Shown piece by piece: positions 1 through 5,498 of a stretch of DNA of 6,755 bases. Both the position numbers and the translations under genes were made by a program. The DNA lies in the NCBI GenBank assembly GCA_026692885.1, contig JAPLNJ010000709.1:1-6755 (forward strand), given 5' to 3'. The stretch comes from Planctomycetota bacterium (lineage in GTDB: Bacteria > Planctomycetota > Planctomycetia > Pirellulales > Pirellulaceae). The notes under the pieces were generated by a model. It was not told the origin of the DNA and searched no databases. It was given only the letters and a program-made list of their open reading frames with translations. The number at the start of each line of letters is the position of its first letter. The stretch's first letter is position 1.

Positions 1-1455
1 GAAACTGAACGGCAGCGTGGCGGCGCCCACCCCCTCGGTCGCTTGCACCTGCACGTGGATATGCGGCTGCGGCGAGAAGCCGGAATTGCCGCACGCGCCC
101 AGCACGGCTCCCCGTTCGACCCACTGGCCTTCCTTGACCCGCATCGAGTCGGGTGCGAAATGAGACAGCTCGACGTAGAAGCCCCGGACATCGTGCAAGA
201 TGACTAGATTGCCCCAGTTACTGCCCCCGCTGACGGTGCCGACGCGGTTGTCGGGCAGGCGGTCGATCACGCGGACCACCCGGCCGCTGACCGGAGCCAG
301 CACAGGCAGCCGATAGCAGTAGTAGTTCTCGAGTTGGCTTCCGTCGCCGCGGTGGGTCTGGCCATGTTCGTCGGTGACCACGAAATCGTAGGCGTAACAT
401 CCCTGGCCTTGGTGCGTCCAGCGGCCGTGGAAGCCTTGCCAAACCATCCAGGGACCGGAGAATGGTAAGTACAGCGTGCGCGGCGAGCCCGGATAGCGGA
501 GCCGATTGACCAGCGTGTTCTCTCGAATCTCCTCCGGAGTCCGGCCGAGACCGGTAGACAGCAGCGGGTACTGCACGACACGCAGGGCGTAGACCACGCC
601 CAACGTCACCACACAGAATGGCAGCGTAAACGGCGGCAGCCCGAACACGCTGCCGCAGTACACCGCCGGCTCCAACACCAAGGGCGACACGGCCACGGCC
701 AGCAGGGCGAGCAGGCAACTCTGCATCGACGGGACCAGGAACACGCCTCCGACCGCCATGGCGATCAGGATGAAGTTGAAGTTATTCGCATCCAGGAACG
801 CCAGATCGACCGAACTCAGCATCAGGGTGCGGATCAGAGTGCCCGCGAAGTAGCCCACCGCAGCCAGCGCGAACAGAATGCGAGAGTAACTCAACACCAG
901 CAGGCTGAAGAGCATGCCGACGACGACACTGGGGGCAAACAGAATGCTACCGAACGACTTGAAGAATCCTGCCAGCCAAAATGGCAAATCGGGGTCGATG
1001 GATGCGATCGCTTGAGTGGGGTCGGCAGACAACAGGACGCCCGAGTACTTCGCAGCCGTCAAGTAAGCGCACCAACTGGTCAGCGCGAAAGGCAGGCTGA
1101 GCACCGGAAGCTTCAGGCCCGAGACCAGCACCTGGGCCAGCAGAATCGTGGCGATCAAGGTGAAGGCACCGGCCGCCAACGCGAACAGAAACGTCTGCGG
1201 CGTCAACGTCAGGCGGTAGCCGAGCGACAGCCCGACGAACAGGGCGTTGTAGACGTAGAAGCCCGACTCGCGGAAGGTCTGTTCCATCCCCAGGAACCAC
1301 GCCAAGCCGTAGGCCGCCAGCACTACCAACAGCCCGAACAGCGCCAGGCGAGGATTCAGACAGATCAACGCCACCAGGACCGCACCAAAGGCCGCTCCTT
1401 GGAGAAACAAGATCTCCGCGCAGCCGGCGAAAATGGATTTGATGCGGTCCGTCAT
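1..1455 (-). CDS. Urea-transporter-type membrane channel fused to M23 (LytM) peptidase domain, 3' end missing
   Basis: The 485 codons visible run off the left edge with no stop. Residues 1 to about 300 are strongly hydrophobic and show the two-fold internal repeat of the UT urea-transporter family. The first half has FRESGFYVYNALFVGLSLGY (61-80) and PVLSLPFALTSW (117-128); the second has NNFNFILIAMAVGG (224-237) and PPFTLPFCVVTL (274-285), close to the TWPFC signature of animal urea transporters. After a linker (about 300-325) comes an M23 domain: His348 and Asp357 as zinc-ligand candidates, PVLAPVSGRVV (384-394), SHF with His432, GNSGFSPQPHIH (456-467) with His465 and His467. Expected roles are passive urea or small-amide passage across the inner membrane and cleavage of peptidoglycan or another peptide in the periplasm. 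Start ATG lies 8 bases after the decarboxylase stop. The only SD-like run (GAGGGG) is about 14 bases upstream, so translational coupling is likely. The family assignment is strong; the substrate is inferred. Confidence 0.85.
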   Translation of the reverse strand, partial: MTDRIKSIFAGCAEILFLQGAAFGAVLVALICLNPRLALFGLLVVLAAYGLAWFLGMEQTFRESGFYVYNALFVGLSLGYRLTLTPQTFLFALAAGAFTLIATILLAQVLVSGLKLPVLSLPFALTSWCAYLTAAKYSGVLLSADPTQAIASIDPDLPFWLAGFFKSFGSILFAPSVVVGMLFSLLVLSYSRILFALAAVGYFAGTLIRTLMLSSVDLAFLDANNFNFILIAMAVGGVFLVPSMQSCLLALLAVAVSPLVLEPAVYCGSVFGLPPFTLPFCVVTLGVVYALRVVQYPLLSTGLGRTPEEIRENTLVNRLRYPGSPRTLYLPFSGPWMVWQGFHGRWTHQGQGCYAYDFVVTDEHGQTHRGDGSQLENYYCYRLPVLAPVSGRVVRVIDRLPDNRVGTVSGGSNWGNLVILHDVRGFYVELSHFAPDSMRVKEGQWVERGAVLGACGNSGFSPQPHIHVQVQATEGVGAATLPFSF

Positions 1456-1463
1456 GAGCACAC

Positions 1464-2834
1464 CTAACGCCCCTCGCTCGCCTGAGCGGATCCTCGCAAT
1501 CGCTCCGGCACCTTCTCCCGGCGGACAATGTCACTCAAGTCCTCCGCCTCGCGAATCACATCGACTTCACCCTGTTCGCCGATCAGCACGACGTTCGGCC
1601 GATACGTGATGAACTGCATCGACTGCGTAATGTTGTAGGCACCGACCGGCGACAGGATCAGGCGCGTGCCGCGTTTCAGTGGCGGCAGCGACACTCCTTC
1701 ATCCAGGGCATCCAGATTCATGCATAGCGGGCCGTAAACCACGCTGTTCTCGTTCAAGCCGGCCACCTCGCGATCGAGTTCGATGTTCAACTTGTACCAA
1801 AACGTCGTGAACAGCAGATTCACGCCGGCATCGACCACATAGGCCCGAGACCCATCGACCAGGCGTTTGGCCGCTTCGACGGTCGTGATCAAGAAGCCGG
1901 CGTCGTCGATCAAGGCCCGGCCGGACTCCAGGATCAGCTTGGGGAACTTGCCGGGACGCAAGACGCGGTAGAGTGCCTCGCCGATTTGTTCGGCGAAATC
2001 CTCGATCGCGGGCACGCCGACGTCGGGCGGCAGGTAGTTCGTCTTGAGCCGGCTGCGCGACGGGAACCCGCCGCCGATATCCAGGTACTCCATGGCCAAG
2101 CCGAACTGATCTTCCAGCTCGTAAGCGAAGCCGACCATCTTCTCGATCTGCTTGGCGTAGGCTCCGGGCTCGAGGATAAAGGTGCCCAGGTGGCAGTGCA
2201 GGCCCCGCGGCGACAGCTTGCCGCCGTTCGCGATGCGTTTGACGGCGTCCAGGGCCTGCCCCGATTCGAGATTGAACCCGAACCGCGACCACTGTGGATG
2301 GATGCCGGCATCCAGGTTCAGCCGCAGACCGATCGGCACGCGCCGGCCGAATTTCTCGGCCACGGTTTCCAGGTCACAGATCTCGTCCAGATGATCCACG
2401 TTGATGGTGGCGCCATCTGCCACGGCTCGTTCCAACGCCCGCCAGGGCTTGTGCGGTCCGTTGAAGATGATCTGCTCGCCGGGAACGCCCAAAGCTCGCG
2501 CCTTGGCGTATTCCATCTCCGAGACGACTTCGGCCAGCGAACCTTCCTGGTGCATGATCGAGCAGATCGCGTCCAGGTAGTTGGTCTTGTAGGACCACGC
2601 CAGGGCCAGGTTGGGGTAGCGTCGCGAGAAGGCGCCGCGGCACTCGCGTACCAGCTTGCGGATCTTCTGTTCGGAAAAGACGTACAGCGGCGAACCGTAA
2701 CGGCTGACCAGGTCGTCGATCGTCACACCGTCAATCGCGCGCCGGACTTTCCGGGCGTAGCCGGAACTGCGTCCGAACTTGTTCATCTGCCCGCTCTGCA
2801 GTTTCGTGATCACCGGCGGTTCATAGGGTTCCAT
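1464..2834 (-). CDS. Fold-III PLP-dependent decarboxylase (diaminopimelate/ornithine decarboxylase type)
   Basis: A complete 456-residue enzyme of the alanine-racemase-fold decarboxylases, which decarboxylate basic amino acids with pyridoxal phosphate. Visible landmarks are Lys83 in WSYKTNY (the Schiff-base lysine), GLHCHLGT (211-218), the glycine-rich phosphate loop DIGGGFP (252-258), LESGR (302-306; family usually EPGR), Cys371 in GPLCMNLD (the active-site cysteine from the partner subunit) and Tyr400 in VGAYN. The ATG follows AAGAGGA with a short spacing, and starts 36 bases after the ATP-grasp stop. The first 36 residues precede the normal start of the fold and include YEPPVITKLQSGQMNKFG (4-21), which housekeeping LysA does not normally carry. 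Setting in a pqqD-like/ATP-grasp operon and the absence of other lysine genes argue for a specialised enzyme. Substrate (diaminopimelate, ornithine, arginine, diaminobutyrate or other) cannot be read from sequence by eye. Confidence 0.9.
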   Translation of the reverse strand: MEPYEPPVITKLQSGQMNKFGRSSGYARKVRRAIDGVTIDDLVSRYGSPLYVFSEQKIRKLVRECRGAFSRRYPNLALAWSYKTNYLDAICSIMHQEGSLAEVVSEMEYAKARALGVPGEQIIFNGPHKPWRALERAVADGATINVDHLDEICDLETVAEKFGRRVPIGLRLNLDAGIHPQWSRFGFNLESGQALDAVKRIANGGKLSPRGLHCHLGTFILEPGAYAKQIEKMVGFAYELEDQFGLAMEYLDIGGGFPSRSRLKTNYLPPDVGVPAIEDFAEQIGEALYRVLRPGKFPKLILESGRALIDDAGFLITTVEAAKRLVDGSRAYVVDAGVNLLFTTFWYKLNIELDREVAGLNENSVVYGPLCMNLDALDEGVSLPPLKRGTRLILSPVGAYNITQSMQFITYRPNVVLIGEQGEVDVIREAEDLSDIVRREKVPERLRGSAQASEGR

Positions 2835-2838
2835 GGGA

Positions 2839-2844
2839 TCCTCT
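2839..2844 (-). promoter_or_regulatory. Ribosome binding site of the decarboxylase gene
   Basis: AGAGGA on the minus strand, four bases (TCCC) before the ATG at 2834. It supports this start, and therefore the presence of the unusual N-terminal tail in the protein, because in-frame readings further upstream lie inside the ATP-grasp gene. Confidence 0.7.
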
Positions 2845-2869
2845 TGTTGGTTCTTAGAAATCTCCGTCC

Positions 2870-3910
2870 TCAGGGATGTTCGCCTTTGGTCACCGCATTG
2901 TGAAAGGGTGTCATGTCCGTCACCATGTCGTAGGTGTAACGCACAAACAGTTTCCCGGCGGGATAGTCGCCGGGCGGGGTTGTCGGCAGGCCCAGGCTGC
3001 GCCGCAGCAACTGCGACGGCAGATTCAAGCCGACGCCCGTCGCCGCGTACGACCACGCCGGAAAACGCGGGTTGATCTCGATCAGATAGACGTCCTCGCC
3101 GGCGACGATACACTCCAGCTCGAACGGTCCGCGCCAGCGGTACTCACGGATAAACTTTTCCGCAGCCTCCATCATCGGCGGATTCTTGATCGTGACACTG
3201 GTCCACATCTTGCCCAGCGACGTGATCCAGATCTTCTTGGCTCCGACCATCCCCAACGAATTTCCCTCGCCATCGCCCAAGCCGACGATATTCATCTCCT
3301 CGCCGGCGACGACCTCTTGCACGATGATCGGATACCCCCACTCGGCAACCAATTCGTGGAAATGAGCCGCGGCTTCCTGCACCGTGTGAGCGCGGTAGGC
3401 TTTGTAGTAGCAGCCCTTGACCATCACGGGCAAGCCAATCTTGTCGATCGCCTCCGTCAGCATCGCGTACGACGTCACGATGGCGGTCCGGGGCAGACGG
3501 ACGCCGATCTTCTCGGCCAACTCCAACAGGCGGTCTTTCCCGCGAAGGCGGAACTGAGCCAGGCTGGGCAGGAAAGTGCTGATCCCGCGCGATTTCAGTT
3601 GTTCGGCGTATTTGATGTAGAACGGCAGTTCGGCATCCAAGTTCGGAATCACGTGATCCAGACCATACGTCTGTTTGATGTGCAAGAGCCGTTCGAGATA
3701 CTCCTCGCCGTCGCCCGACGGGTAAGGCATGACGTAGGACTTGTCCACGATCCAGTCCATGTAAATCCCCGGCTCCATGGCATCGTAGGCCAAGCCGATG
3801 ATGCGCACGTCCAGGTCCCGGTCTTCTTTCAGACTGCGCGCCACGCCGATACCCGGCCCGGGATTGTCGACGGCGTTGATCCCGGAGACGCCCACGAATT
3901 TCGTGTCCAT
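2870..3910 (-). CDS. ATP-grasp ligase (CarB / D-Ala ligase-like fold)
   Basis: A complete 346-residue single-unit ATP-grasp enzyme. Such enzymes activate a carboxylate as acyl phosphate with ATP and join it to an amine or other nucleophile. The N-terminal pre-ATP-grasp part (about 1-115) begins VGVSGINAVDNPGPGIGVAR, similar to CarB-like domains. Next come GKDRLLELAEKIGVRLP (124-140) with a candidate ATP-contacting Lys125, VMVKG with Lys165, the hinge-region QEVVAGEE (198-205), and the Mg-binding acids Glu265 in FELECIV and Glu278/Asn280 in EINPRFP. All ATP and metal motifs look intact, so activity is expected. Start ATG is preceded by AGGA, which overlaps the stop of the PqqD-like gene; the gap is 10 bases, indicating co-transcription and probable coupling. 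No extra carboxylase, biotin or synthetase domains are present. The fold is certain; the acceptor and donor are unknown. Confidence 0.9.
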   Translation of the reverse strand: MDTKFVGVSGINAVDNPGPGIGVARSLKEDRDLDVRIIGLAYDAMEPGIYMDWIVDKSYVMPYPSGDGEEYLERLLHIKQTYGLDHVIPNLDAELPFYIKYAEQLKSRGISTFLPSLAQFRLRGKDRLLELAEKIGVRLPRTAIVTSYAMLTEAIDKIGLPVMVKGCYYKAYRAHTVQEAAAHFHELVAEWGYPIIVQEVVAGEEMNIVGLGDGEGNSLGMVGAKKIWITSLGKMWTSVTIKNPPMMEAAEKFIREYRWRGPFELECIVAGEDVYLIEINPRFPAWSYAATGVGLNLPSQLLRRSLGLPTTPPGDYPAGKLFVRYTYDMVTDMTPFHNAVTKGEHP

Positions 3911-3920
3911 GCTTCGATTC

Positions 3921-4157
3921 CTACAGCAAGCCCAGCGTCTTCAGACGTCCCCGAAAATCGGCCACGTCGCGTTCAGCGTCGGTGGCGGCCACCTGATATC
4001 GCTCCGTGAGGACCCGTACGACTTCCGCCTGATCACCGCCCGACTGGAACGTCTTGACGATCAGCAGGGCCGTCGGATTCAGCAGGAAAGTGTCGCCGGT
4101 GGCAGGATCGAAGGCGAGCCCTTCGGGACTTACAGACAGCCGTGATAAGCTGGGCAT
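3921..4157 (-). CDS. Small PqqD-like protein (putative RiPP-recognition/chaperone domain)
   Basis: A 78-residue protein with the PqqD-type pattern: VSPEGLAFDPATGDTFLLN (9-27; a beta hairpin followed by Asn), NPTALLIVKTFQSG (27-40; first helix), then a helix with RVLTERYQVA (48-57) and DVADFRGRLKTLGLL (64-78; final helix). PqqD-family domains are winged-helix peptide-binding modules that present a leader peptide to a modifying enzyme; stand-alone versions also sit beside ATP-grasp and HPr-kinase-like genes. The start chosen is the ATG at 4157, seven bases after a strong AGGAGA. The frame stays open upstream to about 4379, but that extension has no domain character and crosses the leader hairpin. 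First gene of the operon. The assignment rests on pattern recognition of a short, divergent family. Confidence 0.75.
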   Translation of the reverse strand: MPSLSRLSVSPEGLAFDPATGDTFLLNPTALLIVKTFQSGGDQAEVVRVLTERYQVAATDAERDVADFRGRLKTLGLL

Positions 4158-4164
4158 GTTGCGA

Positions 4165-4170
4165 TCTCCT
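4165..4170 (-). promoter_or_regulatory. Ribosome binding site of the pqqD-like gene
   Basis: AGGAGA on the minus strand, seven bases before the ATG at 4157. It decides the start of the 78-residue protein over any longer upstream reading. It sits directly after the 3' arm of the leader hairpin. Confidence 0.8.
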
Positions 4171-4173
4171 CTG

Positions 4174-4233
4174 GTTCCCGAAAAGGGGGCAGGACTCCTG
4201 TTCGCACAGCGGGTCCTGCTCCCTGCCGGAAAC
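4174..4233 (-). promoter_or_regulatory. Structured mRNA leader (long hairpin with GCGA tetraloop)
   Basis: Read on the minus strand, the leader can form nested stems. The outer GUUUCC pairs with GGGAAC (4228-4233 with 4174-4179, one G-U). The main stem AGGGAGCAGGAC pairs with GUCCUGCCCCCU (4213-4224 with 4184-4195; 12 positions, one A-C mismatch). A small internal loop (CCG/GA) is followed by an apical CUGU/ACAG stem closed by GCGA (4198-4209), a GNRA tetraloop. The 3' arm ends in UUUU and lies a few bases before the SD of the first operon gene. That geometry suits an attenuator, a translation-control element or an mRNA-stabilising 5' hairpin. It matches no riboswitch class I recognise. The complementarity is directly visible; a regulatory role is inferred. 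Confidence 0.5.
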
Positions 4234-4541
4234 TGTTTGATGCAATGTCGTTCCAAATAAGTAAACGCGGTCGGGCGACAGAATTCTACCGGCAGGCGGC
4301 CCCTTCTTCTGTCGAGTCGGTCCCCAGTTCCGGCTACGACGCATGCGGCTGGCCGTGGTTCGTTCAACAGCGTGGGCAACGCCCTGCGCGGGAATGGGCA
4401 TCATCCCCGTCCACATCTAATCGCAAACCCGGAGGCATGCGAGTTGGAACGGGCCAGCGGCCGCGCGTGGTATAGGTTGAGCACGCCCGTGATCGACTTG
4501 TCCTTCTATTAAGGACATATTCACAGAATCTCATCCGTCTT
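4234..4541. other. Intergenic region between the pqqD-like operon and the ATPase fragment
   Basis: About 300 bases separate the minus-strand operon leader from the plus-strand ATPase fragment, so promoters for both directions should lie here. Short open frames exist but have no SD, no domain character and arginine/serine/proline-rich shadow composition. I see no convincing -10/-35 pair in either direction. The A/T-richer stretch around 4234-4270 (minus strand GTTTACTTATTTGG) is the most likely site for the operon promoter. On the ATPase side an inverted repeat lies at 4499-4517. Confidence 0.5.
4499..4517. repeat. Short inverted repeat upstream of the ATPase fragment
   Basis: Perfect 7-bp arms TGTCCTT (4499-4505) and AAGGACA (4511-4517) separated by CTATT. 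AAGGACA occurs again at 4544-4550, overlapping the SD of the ATPase fragment. The position 35 bases before the ATG fits an operator-like site, but arms this short can arise by chance. Confidence 0.3.
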
Positions 4542-4551
4542 GGAAGGACAA

Positions 4552-4787
4552 ATGCGCGAACTCCTGCGGCAGAAGATCATCGATTCACTGGCGACTCCGC
4601 CGCCCACATTCACGCATCGGGACGTGCGTGTGCCTGGTCTGGCGGGAAAGGCGGTGGCGGTGATCGGGCCGCGCCGCGGTGGCAAGACGACGTTCCAGTG
4701 GCAGGTTCTGACGGCCCGTCTGGCAGCGGGTATGCTGCGCGAAGGGCTGCTGTATTTTTGCTTCCACCGCTCGGCAGGAGACGCGTC
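4552..4787 (+). pseudogene. Truncated P-loop ATPase (AAA/DUF4143-like), 5' part only
   Basis: The ATG follows GGAAGGA with a short spacing. The first 71 residues read like the N-terminus of AAA-type ATPases of the DUF4143-linked group: MRELLRQKIIDSL, then VAVIGPRRGGKTT (36-47; Walker A with Lys45), an amphipathic helix and LLYFCF (66-71; the strand normally followed by DDER-like Walker B region). After about 4763 this character stops. The frame continues antisense through the end of purN to a TGA at 4896, giving a basic, low-information tail. No Walker B, sensor or C-terminal domain exists, so it cannot be a working ATPase of that family. The break lies within about 25 bases of the purN stop, so a deletion or insertion joined the two. 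The family is inferred from Walker A context only. Confidence 0.6.
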
Positions 4788-5423
4788 CTACCAGCCGACT
4801 CGGAGGACGCGACGGCCGACGATGCGCAGACGTCCCTCAGCAAACAAGCGGATCGCATCCGGATACGCTTCGCATTCCTGCTCGAAGATCCGCTGAGCCA
4901 GCGTCTCGGACGTGTCGTCGTCCAGTACCGGGACGGTGCGTTGTAGGATAATCGGACCGTGGTCGTACTGGTTATCCGCGAAGTGCACAGTGCAGCCGCT
5001 GACTTTGCAGCCGTAATCGAGCACCGACTGGTGCACGTGATGGCCGTAGAAGCCCTGGCCGCAGAAGGCCGGGATCAGCGCCGGGTGGATGTTGATGACC
5101 CGGCTCTCGAAATCGGGCGGGATCAGCAAGTGCTTGAGGAACCCACCCATCACGACCAACTCGACGCCGACTTCACGGCAGGGACCGAACACCGCGTCGC
5201 GGTAGGCTTCCGGCGTGGGGAACGGCTGCGTGGGAAGCACGAGCGCGGGGATTGATGCCTGGGCGGCGAAGGCCAGGCCCCCGGCCTTGGGGTTACTGGA
5301 AATCACCAGCCGGATCTCGATGTCGAGCAGGCCCGCCTGGATCTTTTCCAACAGGTTACGCAGGGTGGTGCCGCCGCCTGAAATCAGTACGGCAACGGGC
5401 AGAGGAGAAGTCTTGTCGGTCAT
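4788..5423 (-). CDS. purN: Phosphoribosylglycinamide formyltransferase (GAR transformylase)
   Basis: A complete 211-residue cytoplasmic enzyme that transfers the formyl group of 10-formyltetrahydrofolate to glycinamide ribonucleotide, the third step of purine synthesis; length is typical of PurN. It opens VAVLISGGGTTLRNLLEKI (10-28; phosphate-binding loop). The catalytic set is Asn111 and His113 in INIHPALIPAF, then SGCTVHFADNQYDHGPIILQ (142-161) with Asp154, followed by VPVLDDDTSETLAQRI. The stretch between His113 and Asp154 (FCGQGFYGHHVHQ) is about five residues longer than in the E. coli enzyme. ATG at 5423 was chosen because it sits just before the fold; a GTG at 5474 would add 17 residues with no domain value. 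No clear SD precedes the ATG. The gene follows the restriction gene after 72 bases on the same strand, and its 3' side abuts the broken ATPase. Confidence 0.95.
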   Translation of the reverse strand: MTDKTSPLPVAVLISGGGTTLRNLLEKIQAGLLDIEIRLVISSNPKAGGLAFAAQASIPALVLPTQPFPTPEAYRDAVFGPCREVGVELVVMGGFLKHLLIPPDFESRVINIHPALIPAFCGQGFYGHHVHQSVLDYGCKVSGCTVHFADNQYDHGPIILQRTVPVLDDDTSETLAQRIFEQECEAYPDAIRLFAEGRLRIVGRRVLRVGW

Positions 5424-5444
5424 GGGGAAATGCTCGCTGGGTGG

Positions 5445-5498
5445 TGACGGTCTGAGTTGGTGGACTGTGGGCACGGTGCGCGCGTCACGTGACCGTCA
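5445..5498. repeat. Inverted repeats in the purN upstream gap
   Basis: The 72-base gap contains the perfect 10-bp palindrome GTCACGTGAC (5484-5493), and TGACGGTC (5445-5452) is inverted as GACCGTCA (5491-5498), overlapping the restriction gene stop. They could form an operator or a weak hairpin. Nothing else ties them to a known regulator, and arms of this size may be chance. Confidence 0.25.

Noticed and set aside
1464..2834. Naming the decarboxylase lysA
   Set aside because: Substrate residues cannot be assigned by eye, the N-terminal tail is atypical and the operon context is not lysine biosynthesis.
1986..2903. Long plus-strand open frame (305 codons) opposite the decarboxylase gene
   Set aside because: It lies antisense to a gene with clear family motifs, has no SD and shows no domain pattern; long antisense frames are common in GC-rich coding DNA.
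2876..4009. Plus-strand open frame of 377 codons opposite the ATP-grasp gene
   Set aside because: Arginine-, histidine- and aspartate-rich shadow of the ATP-grasp gene, no recognisable motif; the minus strand carries all the ATP-grasp signatures.
4243..4257. Sigma-54-like promoter on the minus strand (TGGAACGACATTGCA)
   Set aside because: The GG and GC elements are one base too close; sigma-54 promoters tolerate very little change of this spacing, and no enhancer-binding site was seen.
4158..4379. N-terminal extension of the PqqD-like protein to about 152 residues
   Set aside because: The extra residues are low in structure, cross the leader hairpin and lack an SD, while the ATG at 4157 has a strong AGGAGA at good spacing.
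4245..4475. Small plus-strand frame in the operon/ATPase intergenic region
   Set aside because: No SD, serine/arginine/proline-rich shadow-like composition and no similarity I recognise.
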